Below, piece by piece: positions 49,740-58,467 of a stretch of DNA of 64,000 nucleotides. Below the pieces are notes generated by a model. The model was given only the letters and a program-made list of their open reading frames with translations, had not been told where the DNA came from and did not search any database. Position 1 is the first letter of the stretch. The number at the start of each line of letters is the position of its first letter. A program made the translations under genes and the position numbers. Where the stretch lies: positions 1-64,000 of the forward strand of contig NZ_JAJAUZ010000012.1 in the NCBI RefSeq assembly GCF_020532645.1, given 5' to 3'. Source of the stretch: Streptomyces bambusae (GTDB taxonomy: Bacteria > Actinomycetota > Actinomycetes > Streptomycetales > Streptomycetaceae).

Positions 49740-50222
49740 TCAGCGGTCCGCGCCGGCCGGGATGCGGAACGTGGACGGGTCCGGGTAGGTGGCCCGCTCC
49801 GCCCTGAGGACCTGCTCGACGCCGGCGGTGAACTCCGCGTCGAAGAAGCCCGTGGCGAGCAGCAGGTGCAGCGCTTCGACGGTCTGGCCGAGCAGCGGGC
49901 GGGCCATGCGGGCGCCGCCGCCGGACACCCCGGCGTACCCGGTGCGCGCCTGCGCGAGCCTCGGGTGGGCGCGGTCGCCGAGGCCGGCGGTGGCGTAGCC
50001 GGTGACCTGGGCGAGTTCGGCGAGGAACCGGCGGGTGCCGCGGGCCATCTCCTCGGCGCCCTGGAGGGTCTGCACGGCGCCGCCGGCCACCTTGAAGTCG
50101 TCGCCGGTGCGCTGGAGGCCGCGGCCTTCGTACACGGCGAGCGCCTCGTCGAGCAGCCCGGCCGCCGTGTCGACCGCCCTCATCGCGGCCACGAGCTCTT
50201 CGATGTCCAGGTCCTGCGCCAC
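49740..50222 (-). CDS. all-helical hypothetical protein
   Basis: 160 aa from GTG 50222, with a strong AGGAGG site at optimal spacing. Nearly all helix: E-E-L-V-A-A-M-R-A-V-D-T-A-A-G-L-L-D-E-A, then T-L-Q-G-A-E-E-M-A-R-G-T-R-R-F, and H-L-L-L-A-T-G-F-F-D-A-E-F. No family recognised, no signal or membrane span. Convergent with the ABC operon. A four-helix bundle or coiled-coil scaffold is likely. Confidence 0.65.
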   Translation of the reverse strand: MAQDLDIEELVAAMRAVDTAAGLLDEALAVYEGRGLQRTGDDFKVAGGAVQTLQGAEEMARGTRRFLAELAQVTGYATAGLGDRAHPRLAQARTGYAGVSGGGARMARPLLGQTVEALHLLLATGFFDAEFTAGVEQVLRAERATYPDPSTFRIPAGADR

Positions 50223-50306
50223 TTCGCTGCCTCCTGATCCGGAACGTGCTGGACAGACCGTAGGAGGCGGGGCGTGCCCAAGGGAACACCTGTGCACGGA
50301 GTGATT

Positions 50307-50338
50307 GCGGGGCGCCCCCTCGTGACGGGGCGCCCCGC
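50307..50338 (-). terminator. strong hairpin terminator for chitinase gene
   Basis: Perfect 12-bp stem, GCGGGGCGCCCC (50307-50318) with its complement at 50327-50338, 8-nt loop, 11 nt after the chitinase stop. Confidence 0.75.
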
Positions 50339-50349
50339 GGGCGGGTGCC

Positions 50350-51837
50350 TCAGCCGCGGGCGGCGAAGGCCTTGGTGAAGGCGAGCGGGGCCTGGAGTAT
50401 CGAGGAGCAGGTGGCGTCGGCCTGGTTCTTGGCGCCGCCGGGGCACTGCCGGTCGCGGGCACCGGACCACATGGAGAGCCAGGCGAGGCCCTTGCTGCGG
50501 GCGAAGGCCGTCAGCTGTCCTGCGTCCTCGACGGTGAACACCTCGGTCGTGACGTCGTTGACGCCGATCATCGGGGTGACCGCCACGGTCTTCCAGGCGG
50601 CCGTGTCGGACAGCCCGAGCACGCTCTTGACCTGGGCCTGGGTCGCGGTCGCGGCCTGGATGGCGTACCCGCCCATGTCCCCGCTGTACGCGGGGCCGTA
50701 GTCCATCGCCATGATGTTGACGGCGGAGATCCTCACTCCGTTGCGCCGGGCGTCGGCGAGCAGGTCGATGCCGGGCTGGGTGAGACCCTCGGGCATCACG
50801 GGGAGGGTGAAGGAGACGTCGAGGCCCGGGTGCTTCTTCTGCAGGAGGGCGATGGCCTGCGCCCGGCGGGTGTTGGCGGCGGTGTCGGGCAGCGCCGCGC
50901 CCTCGATGTCGAAGTCGGCCTTGGTGAGCCCGTAGGTCTCGACGACCTTGCCGTACGCGGCGGCCAGCTCGGCGGCGGAGGTGCAGGCCAGGCCGAGTTC
51001 GGAGCCGGCGGCGCCGCCGAAGGAGACCCGGACGTCGCCGCCCTTGGCGCGCAGCGCCCCGATCTGCGAGGCGACCCGGTCCGAGGCGAGGTCGGTGACG
51101 CCGCCCCAGCGCGGGGTGCAGCCGCCGCCGGAGGTGACGAAGGCGAGGTTGAACTCCTTGACGCCGGTCTGCGCGGCGGTGCCGAGCAGGTCGAACGCCG
51201 GGTGGAGCGAGGTGTCGACGTACGGGGCGAAGCCGGCGGACTTCCCGCCGCCGGAGGGCCGGGTCGGGGTGGCGGTGGGCTTCGCGGTGGGCTCGGTGGT
51301 CGGCCTGACGGTCGGCTTCGCGGTCGGCTTGACGGTCGGCTGGACCGTGGCGGTCGGCTTCGTGGTGGGGCGGCCGCCGGGTTCGGGGGTGCTGCCGGAT
51401 CCGGCGGAGCACTTCACCTTGTTGATGCGGCAGCCGGTCGGGCTGCCGGGCGCGCGCTCGGCGGAGGTGACGAAGCCGACGGTCACGGAGGCGCCGGGGG
51501 CGATGCCCTGCCGGTCCCACTGCGCCGGGCGGACGGTGACGTGGCTCCCCTTGACGGTCTTCTCGCCGTTCCAGAGCGAGGCGAGCGCGGTGCCGGCCGG
51601 GAGGTCGAACTCCAGCGTCCAGTCGGTGAGCGGCTCGTCGCCGCGGTTGGTGATGACGTACTGGCCGGTGTAGCCGGTGCCCCAGCTGCTCGCCCGGGTG
51701 AAGGCGGCGCCGACGGAGGCGGCCTGCGCGGTCCCGGTGAGCGCGACGGCAACGCCGCCGACGGCCGCGGCGACCGCCACGGCCCCCACCGCCTTCGCGG
51801 TGCCGCTCGCCCTGCGACGGTGTGAATTGCTGCCCAT
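50350..51837 (-). CDS. secreted chitinase, CBM2 plus GH18
   Basis: 495 aa from ATG 51837. The signal peptide ends around T-A-Q-A-A (40). Residues 41-143 are a CBM2 cellulose/chitin-binding module with W-T-L-E-F-D-L-P and a terminal Cys pair (136, 143). A Pro/Thr/Lys linker (150-195) is built from P-T-x-K-P-T repeats. The GH18 domain (203-495) has the catalytic D-F-D-I-E-G, with Asp308, Asp310 and acid Glu312. It hydrolyses chitin; the GH20 hexosaminidase at 15.9 kb would finish the oligomers. Confidence 0.93.
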   Translation of the reverse strand: MGSNSHRRRASGTAKAVGAVAVAAAVGGVAVALTGTAQAASVGAAFTRASSWGTGYTGQYVITNRGDEPLTDWTLEFDLPAGTALASLWNGEKTVKGSHVTVRPAQWDRQGIAPGASVTVGFVTSAERAPGSPTGCRINKVKCSAGSGSTPEPGGRPTTKPTATVQPTVKPTAKPTVRPTTEPTAKPTATPTRPSGGGKSAGFAPYVDTSLHPAFDLLGTAAQTGVKEFNLAFVTSGGGCTPRWGGVTDLASDRVASQIGALRAKGGDVRVSFGGAAGSELGLACTSAAELAAAYGKVVETYGLTKADFDIEGAALPDTAANTRRAQAIALLQKKHPGLDVSFTLPVMPEGLTQPGIDLLADARRNGVRISAVNIMAMDYGPAYSGDMGGYAIQAATATQAQVKSVLGLSDTAAWKTVAVTPMIGVNDVTTEVFTVEDAGQLTAFARSKGLAWLSMWSGARDRQCPGGAKNQADATCSSILQAPLAFTKAFAARG

Positions 51838-52034
51838 GACGTGCCTGCCTCTGCGGTACGGGGGTGGAGGACCGGACAGCACGCTAGCGACCACAATTCG
51901 GACATCAGCCCGAACCGGTGCCCCGGCCACGGTTCTTGAGCTCGGCTTAAGGCACCCATCGGAGCGCTTTAACCAGGCCTGTCACGCCTACCCCGGGCTC
52001 CGCCCCGCATCGCTTGCCACACGGCCCCGCTCCG

Positions 52035-53669
52035 TCAGCCCGTTCGCCCCATCCGTTCACGCAGCCAGCCGGGCAGGGCGTACCGGCACCAGCCTTCGAT
52101 CCCGGGGACGGGGCTCCCGCTCACCGCCCCGCCGGGCGCGTACGCCGCCACCGGGACGACGGCCGGAACGCCGGTGGACGGGCTCTCCGCCGGCGCGCCC
52201 GACGAGGCGTCCTGCGCGGGAGCCGCGGGGGCCGGCCCCCCGGGGGCGGCCGACGAGGCGTCCCGCGCAGGGGCGGCAGCGGCCGGACCCCGCCGCTGCG
52301 GAGCCCCGCGCGCCGGAGCGGCACGGGGCGGCCCCCACGCGCGGGCCCCCGGCACCTGGGCGCCGGGCAGTGCCGCACGTGCCGGCGCGAGGCTCCGCCC
52401 CGCCCCCGCCACGGGCACGAAGTGCCGTGACAGGGCCCGGTCGTTGCCGCTGAGGCCGGCGGCGTAGGCGGTTCCGTCGGGGAGGAGGGTCACCGCGCGG
52501 GCCTCCGCGTAGGGGCCGTGGGGCAGAGGGGGGGTGTGTCGGCCGCTGGGGCGGCCGTCGGGGCGGTGGCGGGTGACGGTGAAGCCGGCGGGGGTGCGGC
52601 CGGCGGTGAGGATCCGGCCGGCGGGACCGACCGCCACGTCGTACGCGCGGGAGAAGGACGGCGGTCCGGACCCGGCGGGGGCGGGCCGGGCGGCCGGCCC
52701 GAAGGACGGGTCGGGGCGGCCGTCCGGGCCGAAGCGCAGGAGCGCTTCCGCGGGGCCGGCGTACCCGGCGGCGATCAGCCGGCCGTCGGGGTGCAGGGCC
52801 ACGCCTCGGATGCCGTCCTCGGCGGGGGTGCCGGTGGTGACGCGGCCGCCGGTCCCGAAGGCGGGGTCGAGCCGGCCGTCGGCACGGTAGCGGGCCAGCG
52901 CGAAGTCGGCGGCGAACTCCGGTGCGGCGAAACCCGACTGGCCGGCGGCGACGACCCCGCCGTCCGGCAGCAGCACCAGGTCGTACGCCGTCGCCCCGCC
53001 GCCCGGGAAGGCCGTCACCACCCGCCCGCCGTGCCCGAACCCCGGGTCCGGAGTGCCGTCGGCGCGCAGCCGGAGCAGCGCGAAGTCCGGCCCGGCGCGC
53101 CCCGCGACCACGATCCGCCCGTCCGGCCGCACCGCCACCGCATGGGCCTCCGCGGTGCCGCCCGGGAACGCGGCGAGCACCCGCCCGCCGGTACCGAACC
53201 CCGGGTCCGGCCGCCCGTCCGGCAACAGCCGGGCCACCGCGAACCGGCAGCACCCGCGGCCCGGCCCCGAGCTGCGGCCCACCACGAGGATCCGGCCGTC
53301 CCGCTGCACGGCCGCCCCGTCCGCCACGTCGTCGCCGCCGAGGTCGGCGAGGGCGGCCCCGCCCGTCCCGAACCCGCGGTCGAGGGCGCCGTCCGGCCGG
53401 TGCCGCACCACCGCGAAGTCCCCCGGCCGGCCGGCCGCCCAACGGGTCCCCACGGTGAGGATCCGCCCGTCGGCCTGCACCGCGAGGTCCTGCACGTCTT
53501 CGGTACCGGCCAGGTCGGTCAGCACCCGGCCGTCGCGCCCGAACCCCGGATCGGGCGCCGCGGGCGCCGGCGCCGCCCGCACCGCGCCCGGCGGTACGAG
53601 GGCGAAGGCGAGCAGGAGCACCGCGGCGCACCTGCGGCGGCCGGGCCGGGCCGGTCTGACTGCGGACAT
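52035..53669 (-). CDS. secreted delta-60 repeat beta-propeller protein
   Basis: 544 aa from ATG 53669 with AGAGGGG upstream. Signal peptide to about residue 32 (V-R-A-A-P). It then carries about seven copies of a ~55-60-residue motif containing D-P-G-F-G-x-G-G-R-V and L-x-P-D-G-R-I, the delta-60 repeat, predicted to form a propeller. The C-terminal ~130 residues are Ala/Pro-rich with a duplicated A-R/Q-D-A-S-S segment. Role unknown; probably extracellular binding. Divergent from the transpeptidase gene. Confidence 0.83.
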   Translation of the reverse strand: MSAVRPARPGRRRCAAVLLLAFALVPPGAVRAAPAPAAPDPGFGRDGRVLTDLAGTEDVQDLAVQADGRILTVGTRWAAGRPGDFAVVRHRPDGALDRGFGTGGAALADLGGDDVADGAAVQRDGRILVVGRSSGPGRGCCRFAVARLLPDGRPDPGFGTGGRVLAAFPGGTAEAHAVAVRPDGRIVVAGRAGPDFALLRLRADGTPDPGFGHGGRVVTAFPGGGATAYDLVLLPDGGVVAAGQSGFAAPEFAADFALARYRADGRLDPAFGTGGRVTTGTPAEDGIRGVALHPDGRLIAAGYAGPAEALLRFGPDGRPDPSFGPAARPAPAGSGPPSFSRAYDVAVGPAGRILTAGRTPAGFTVTRHRPDGRPSGRHTPPLPHGPYAEARAVTLLPDGTAYAAGLSGNDRALSRHFVPVAGAGRSLAPARAALPGAQVPGARAWGPPRAAPARGAPQRRGPAAAAPARDASSAAPGGPAPAAPAQDASSGAPAESPSTGVPAVVPVAAYAPGGAVSGSPVPGIEGWCRYALPGWLRERMGRTG

Positions 53670-53968
53670 GAGGACCCCTCTGGCTTGCGCGGAGACTGCC
53701 CGTACCCTTCGGCCCGCGCGGCCCCGATCCGTAGGGCAATGGCCCCGACTTCCCCCTCCGGTACGGGAGTTCCACCCGGCCGGGTGAGCCGCCGCCGCTC
53801 CGGACGGGCGCCGTGTTGACCACGGGCGGGCGCGCGGGCCCGGCGGCTGCTCCGTCCGAGTCCTCTTGGGTGACCCGTTCGGCCGCAGACCCGAGTCCAT
53901 GATCATCCTTTCGGCCCGGCAACCGGTCTGATGCTCTCCAGGCGGCGGCAGAAACCGGGAGGGCAGCG
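53670..53968. other. 299-bp divergent promoter region
   Basis: Between the delta-60 and L,D-transpeptidase genes. No ORF with typical composition and no long dyad; presumably two promoters. Confidence 0.45.
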
Positions 53969-55459
53969 GTGACCAGGACGCGGGTACGACGGGCGCGGGT
54001 GTGGAGTGCGACGGCCGCGGTGACGGGGGCCTTGCTGGTCGTCGCCGCAGCCCCCGGGCGGGCGCCGGGCAGCGGCAACTCCCCCGGCGGGCAGCCCGAT
54101 CGGGGCGCGAACGCCCCGGTGGCCGTGCTGGTCGGCCGGGTGCTCGCCACGGACGGCGGCCGGGCGGGGAGTCCGGCCGCCGCCCCGTGCGCCGTCGGTG
54201 CGTTCCGGTCCGGGGTGTGTCCCGGCTGGCGCCGGCAGACGGTCCTGGCCACGGTCGGCGGGGCCGGCCGCCTGCTGCCCGAGGCGCTGCCCGCCGGTGT
54301 CCCCCGCACGCTGCTCGACCACGGCGCGCCGACCTCCGCGGCCGGACCGTTCGAGATCGCGCTGGCCCGGCGGGGCGTGCTCGGCGAGGTGACCGTACGG
54401 GACGGCCACGGGCGCCATCTGGGCGGCGAGTTGAGCGCGGACGGGCAGCGCTGGTCGGCCACCGACCCGCTGCGTGCGGGCGAGACGTACACGGTGCACG
54501 TCGGTGCCGAGAACGGGGCGGGCACGCCGGTCGGGGCGACGATGGCGTTCGCGACCGCCCCGGCGGCCGACGACGACCGGCTGACGGTGTCCTTCGGCCC
54601 GCGCTCCGGCACGTACGGCGCCGGGCAGGTCCTGACGGCCGACCTCAGCCATCCGGTGCCCGCCGCCGACCGGGACGGGCGGTCCCGGGTGGAGCGGGCG
54701 CTGCGGGTGACCTCGGAGCCACGGGTGGAGGGCTCCTGGCACTGGGTGGACGCGCAGACCCTGCACTACCGGCCGCGTGCGTACTGGCCCGCGCACACGG
54801 TGATCCTGGTGCGCAGCGGCCTGGACGGGGTGGAGTTCGGCAACGGCCGGCACGGCGGGCCGTCCGAGCCGCTGCGGCTGGTGATCGGGGACCGGGTGGA
54901 GGCGGTCACCGATTCGGCCGCCCACCGGATGACCGTGCGGCGCAACGGCCGGCTGCTGCGGACCCTGCCGGTGACGACCGGGAAGGCCGGGTTCCGCACC
55001 CGCAGCGGCATCAAGGTGGTGCTGCGCAAGGAGCCGAAGGTGCGGATGCGCGGGGATTCCGTGGGCATCAAGCGGGGCACCCGGGAGTTCTACGACCTGA
55101 AGGTGTACTGGGCCACCCGGGTGACGTGGAGCGGCGAGTACATCCACGCCGCCCCGTGGTCGGTGGACGCGCAGGGCGAGGAGAACGTCAGCCACGGGTG
55201 CACGGGCATGAGCACGGCGGACGCGGCGTGGTTCTTCCGTACGGTCCGCGAGGGCGACGTCGTCGAGGTGGTCAACAGCGGCGGGGCACCGATGACTCCG
55301 TTCGGGAACGGATTCGGGGACTGGAACCTCGACTGGCGGTCCTGGCTGGCCGGCAGCGCGCTCGTCGGGCCTCCGCAGTTGCAGACGGACACGCAGGTCA
55401 GCGCGGGTCCGGCGGCTCCGGTGCAGCCGTCGGCGGTGCGCCTGCAGCCCAGGACGTGA
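53969..55459 (+). CDS. L,D-transpeptidase (YkuD) with Ig-like domain
   Basis: 496 aa from GTG 53969. After an N-terminal hydrophobic signal (~12-30) and a ~90-residue unassigned segment come two beta domains (~120-310), the second resembling the bacterial Ig-like domain of mycobacterial Ldts. The YkuD domain follows from about 320, with catalytic Cys411 in S-H-G-C-T-G-M-S and conserved H-A-A-P-W. It should form 3-3 cross-links in peptidoglycan and work outside the membrane. It lies in a run of secreted and surface-protein genes. Confidence 0.9.
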   Translation: MTRTRVRRARVWSATAAVTGALLVVAAAPGRAPGSGNSPGGQPDRGANAPVAVLVGRVLATDGGRAGSPAAAPCAVGAFRSGVCPGWRRQTVLATVGGAGRLLPEALPAGVPRTLLDHGAPTSAAGPFEIALARRGVLGEVTVRDGHGRHLGGELSADGQRWSATDPLRAGETYTVHVGAENGAGTPVGATMAFATAPAADDDRLTVSFGPRSGTYGAGQVLTADLSHPVPAADRDGRSRVERALRVTSEPRVEGSWHWVDAQTLHYRPRAYWPAHTVILVRSGLDGVEFGNGRHGGPSEPLRLVIGDRVEAVTDSAAHRMTVRRNGRLLRTLPVTTGKAGFRTRSGIKVVLRKEPKVRMRGDSVGIKRGTREFYDLKVYWATRVTWSGEYIHAAPWSVDAQGEENVSHGCTGMSTADAAWFFRTVREGDVVEVVNSGGAPMTPFGNGFGDWNLDWRSWLAGSALVGPPQLQTDTQVSAGPAAPVQPSAVRLQPRT

Positions 55460-55559
55460 GCGTGAGCCCCGCCCTCGGCCGGGTCAATGCCGGGCCCCGG
55501 CCGGTGCCCGCGGTTTCATCGTCGCTGTCCGAAAAGCCCCCTTCATCCGGGAGTGGAAA

Positions 55560-55796
55560 ATGCGCATCCGTACCACCATCGCCGCCCTGTGCCTGGCCGC
55601 CGCGGGAGTCGTCGGCGCGACCGGTTCCGCCGTCGCCGACGCGCACGCCGAGGGCATCGCGGTGGGCTCCCCCGGCGTGCTGTCGGGCAACGTCGTGCAG
55701 ATCCCCATCCACATTCCGATCAATCTGTGCGGCAACTCGGTGAATGTGATCGGCGCGCTGAATCCGGCGGCCGGGAACGTGTGCATCAACAAGTGA
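55560..55796 (+). CDS. short chaplin
   Basis: 78 aa. The signal peptide ends near S-A-V-A (26), leaving ~52 residues with one chaplin domain: G-N-V-V-Q-I-P-I, then C57-G-N-S-V-N-V-I-G-A-L-N-P-A and Cys75 near the C-terminus. The two cysteines and hydrophobic core are typical of short secreted chaplins, which self-assemble on aerial hyphae and spores. No sortase motif, so it is of the non-anchored type. A perfect terminator hairpin follows. Confidence 0.93.
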   Translation: MRIRTTIAALCLAAAGVVGATGSAVADAHAEGIAVGSPGVLSGNVVQIPIHIPINLCGNSVNVIGALNPAAGNVCINK

Positions 55797-55803
55797 CGGC
55801 CTG

Positions 55804-55833
55804 CGGCCCCGCGGTGGCGACACCGCGGGGCCG
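55804..55833 (+). terminator. chaplin gene terminator
   Basis: Perfect 13-bp stem, 55804-55816 with 55821-55833, tetraloop GCGA, 7 nt after the chaplin stop. Confidence 0.85.
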
Positions 55834-55902
55834 CTCCGGTGCACCTGCACCCGGGCGGGCGCACTGCCCGCGACCCGCCCTCCAACCTCTCGGGAGTCCC
55901 CC

Positions 55903-56691
55903 ATGCGACCTGCGTCCGCTCGCGCGGCAATCCACGTACTGACCACAACGATCGTCGCGGCGGGACTGCTCACCGCCGCGCCCGCGCACGCCTCGGACCT
56001 GCCGGTCTTCTCGTGCCGCGTCAACGGCGCCGACGCACCGCCCTCGCGCATGGTGCAGGGCACCTCCGGCCCCGACCGGATCGAATGCGAGAACGACGTG
56101 CGGAACGTCGTGATCTGGGGCGCCGGCGGCAACGACTACATCCGCGTCAAGGGGATGGTCGTCAACGCGCAGGTGCTCGGCGGCGACGGCGACGACAGCA
56201 TCCAGGTGAACAACCTCGTGCCCGCCACCGGCGACTCCATGGTGCGCGGCGACGACGGCAACGACACGATCATCACCGCCCTCGTGTACGGCAGTGCCGA
56301 GCACGGCGCCGAGGTCCGCGGCGACATGGGCGACGACACGATCACCACGGGCAGCGTCATGGGCCAGCCGGGTGAATTCCAGCGCGGTGGCGGCCAGGTC
56401 TTCGGCAACGACGGCCAGGACCGGATCACCACCGGCACGGTCGACCTCGGCGGCCGGGTGCTCGGCGGCAGCGAGGACGACGTGATCGAGCCGAAGGCGG
56501 TCGGCGTGGAGTCCGCCGGCATCATCATGGGCGGCCCCGGGCGGGACAAGATCCGCGGCAGGGAAGACACCCAGCTGGTGATCGGGCCGGGCTACGGCCA
56601 GGTCGACGGCGGCCCCGCTGCCGACGAGTGCAAGGTCCGGCACTCCTCGACCGGGGAGCGGATCCGCAGCACCCTCTCCGGCTGCCCCTGA
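55903..56691 (+). CDS. secreted RTX-like repeat protein
   Basis: 262 aa. Signal peptide cleaved near A-H-A-S (31). The mature chain is built of ~20-residue units with G-G-D-G-D-D-S-I, R-G-D-D-G-N-D-T-I, R-G-D-M-G-D-D-T-I and G-N-D-G-Q-D-R-I, a hemolysin-type calcium-binding pattern forming a parallel beta-roll. Two cysteines near the start and two near the end (C-K-V, S-G-C-P) could clamp the fold. Probably a calcium-binding surface or matrix protein. Directly downstream of the chaplin but behind its terminator, so separately promoted. Confidence 0.82.
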   Translation: MRPASARAAIHVLTTTIVAAGLLTAAPAHASDLPVFSCRVNGADAPPSRMVQGTSGPDRIECENDVRNVVIWGAGGNDYIRVKGMVVNAQVLGGDGDDSIQVNNLVPATGDSMVRGDDGNDTIITALVYGSAEHGAEVRGDMGDDTITTGSVMGQPGEFQRGGGQVFGNDGQDRITTGTVDLGGRVLGGSEDDVIEPKAVGVESAGIIMGGPGRDKIRGREDTQLVIGPGYGQVDGGPAADECKVRHSSTGERIRSTLSGCP

Positions 56692-56711
56692 CCGGCATCC
56701 GGGCCGCATGA

Positions 56712-56761
56712 CGCCGCCGCCCGGGCGGAGCCGGTGAACGGCTCCCGCCCGGGCGGCGGTA
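56712..56761. terminator. bidirectional hairpin between convergent genes
   Basis: About 20-bp stem with a single bulge, arms 56713-56734 and 56740-56760, 5-nt loop. Serves the RTX-like gene and the leftward P450/epsilon-like operon. Confidence 0.75.
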
Positions 56762-56781
56762 CTTCGTGTGCGAGAGGCCCG

Positions 56782-57006
56782 TCAGCCGAACCTCCGGTGG
56801 GCGTGGACCTGCCAGGACTGGGCCGGATGTGCCGGGCCCGGCCGGCTGCGGGTCCACGTCGGGCGGTGCAGTGGCGGCGCGGGCCGGCCACCGGACGCGT
56901 GCCGGTGCCGGTGCCGCGCCACCGCGAGCAGGGCGGCGGTGAGCGCCGCCAGTTCTATGTGGTCCGGGTCGCCCCCGGTGACCCGTATCTCGTGGCGGCC
57001 CGTCAC
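56782..57006 (-). CDS. acyl-CoA carboxylase epsilon-subunit-like protein
   Basis: 74 aa from GTG 57006, whose GTGA overlaps the stop of the P450 gene, so translation is coupled. The sequence follows the epsilon-subunit plan: an N-terminal strand I-R-V-T-G-G-D-P-D-H, the helix I-E-L-A-A-L-T-A-A-L-L-A-V, a His/Arg spacer, then R-P-T-W-T-R-S-R-P and H-P-A-Q-S-W-Q. In actinobacteria these small proteins activate the carboxyltransferase complex that makes malonyl- or methylmalonyl-CoA. Here it would support the malonyl-CoA-consuming rppA pathway. Identified by pattern only; no carboxyltransferase gene is nearby. Confidence 0.72.
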   Translation of the reverse strand: MTGRHEIRVTGGDPDHIELAALTAALLAVARHRHRHASGGRPAPPLHRPTWTRSRPGPAHPAQSWQVHAHRRFG

Positions 57007-58265
57007 CAGGTCACCGGCAGGGTCCGCGGCCCGCGGATCAGTGCGCCGGTCTGCCATTCGAGGCTTTCGGCGGGCACCGCGAGGGCCAGCTTCGGGTACC
57101 GGTCGAGGAGCGTTTCGAGGATGATCTCGGACTCCATCCGGGCCAGCATCGAGCCCACGCAGTGGTGCGGGCCGTTGCCGAACGACATGTGGGCGATCGG
57201 CCCGCGGTCGAAGTCGAGGGTGTCCGGGTCGGAGAACATCGCCGGGTCGCGGTTGGCCGCCAGGTAGGAGGCGTAGACCGCCTCACCCGAACGGATCAGC
57301 ACCCCGCCCATTTCCACGTCCTCCGTGGCGACGCGCGGCAGGCCCACGCCGCTGCGGTGCGGGATGAACCGGAGGAGCTCGTCGACGGCCTGCGGGATCA
57401 TCCCCCGGTCGGCGCGCAGCCGTGCCAGGTGCTCCGGATGGGTGAGAAGCGCGAACACCATGTTGGCGCTGTTGTTGCGGACCGCGTGGGCGCCGCTCAC
57501 GAGGATCGCGGTGGCGATGGACACCGCCTCGTCCTCCGCGATCTCGCCCGCCAGGGTGGCGGCGGCGAGGACCCCGCCGAGGTCGTCCTGCGGGTCCTCC
57601 CGGCGCAGTGCCAGCAGGTCCACCATGCAGTCGCGGACGGTCTTCTGGGCGCCGGCGCTGCGGGACGGCGCGGCTCCCGGCGCCATGATCATGTCGGCCC
57701 AGGAGGTCATGTGCCGGCGCACCTCCTCGGGCACTCCGAGCAGGTCGCTGACCACGATCAGCGGGAACGGGCCGTGCAGGTGCTCGACCAGGTCGGCGGG
57801 GGCGCCCGCGCGCTCCATGCCGTCGAGCAGGTCGTCGCAGGTCTGCTGGGCGACGGGCCGCAGCCGCAGCATGCTCTTGCCGGTGAACGCGCGGGCCACG
57901 ACCCGGCGCATCACGTTGAGCCGCGGCGGGTCGGCGTAGTTCATCGAGGCCTTCAGCGAGGCGATGGCGTGCGGGGACGAGCTGGTGACCATGCGGCCGA
58001 CCAGTTCGCCGCGGCTGAACCGGGGGTCGGTCGTGACCTGCTTGACGTGCTCGTACCGCGTCATCAGCCAGGCGGCGTCCTGGCCGTACGGGAGCTTGAT
58101 GCGGGCGGCGCCGGTCTCGCGCAGCCGGTCGTGCAGGAACGGGTCGAAGTCCAGGGCCTCGAAGTCGTCCAGGCTCCAGAAGTGGACGCCGCCGTCCGCT
58201 GCGGGGCAGCCGCCGGGCGGTGCCGCGGGCTGCTGCCGGACCGCCGTGTCGGGATCTGACGTCAT
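57003..58265 (-). CDS. cytochrome P450, CYP158-like, with atypical I-helix
   Basis: 420 aa from ATG 58265 with GGGAGAA upstream. Heme loop F-G-N-G-P-H-H-C-V-G with Cys369 and ExxR as D-E-L-L-R are intact. The I-helix reads S-G-A-H-A-V-R-N-N (257-265): the usual acid is His260 and the usual Thr is Ala261, so neither proton-delivery residue is present. The C-terminus (G-A-L-I-R-G-P-R-x-L-P-V-T-W) matches the P450 at 59567, suggesting they are paralogues. Divergent from rppA; likely acts on tetrahydroxynaphthalene/flaviolin-type polyketides. Confidence 0.88.
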   Translation of the reverse strand: MTSDPDTAVRQQPAAPPGGCPAADGGVHFWSLDDFEALDFDPFLHDRLRETGAARIKLPYGQDAAWLMTRYEHVKQVTTDPRFSRGELVGRMVTSSSPHAIASLKASMNYADPPRLNVMRRVVARAFTGKSMLRLRPVAQQTCDDLLDGMERAGAPADLVEHLHGPFPLIVVSDLLGVPEEVRRHMTSWADMIMAPGAAPSRSAGAQKTVRDCMVDLLALRREDPQDDLGGVLAAATLAGEIAEDEAVSIATAILVSGAHAVRNNSANMVFALLTHPEHLARLRADRGMIPQAVDELLRFIPHRSGVGLPRVATEDVEMGGVLIRSGEAVYASYLAANRDPAMFSDPDTLDFDRGPIAHMSFGNGPHHCVGSMLARMESEIILETLLDRYPKLALAVPAESLEWQTGALIRGPRTLPVTW

Positions 58266-58467
58266 GGTGGTTCTCCCGTGTGTCGTCACGCACCGTGGTG
58301 CGCCACCGCAGGGCGCGGTGGAGGAATCCCTCCCCGATTTCCAGTCGACCGGCCCGGAGCGGCCCACGGATCACCGGATTGGCCCAGGTCCCGGCGGAAC
58401 TCCTCGACGCGCGCAAACTGCCGCCGTCCGTGAGGCTTTTGCAGAACGCGAAAGGAGACCCCACGCG
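58266..58467. promoter_or_regulatory. 202-bp divergent region controlling both polyketide operons
   Basis: Between the leftward P450 operon and rppA. Should hold both promoters. The rppA ribosome site AAAGGAG (58451-58457) is clear. No long dyad is obvious. Confidence 0.5.

Noticed and set aside
51838..51960. DasR-type or direct-repeat chitinase operator
   Set aside because: I looked for the TGGTCTAGACCA-like dyad or chitinase direct repeats upstream of the chitinase gene and saw only weak partial matches.
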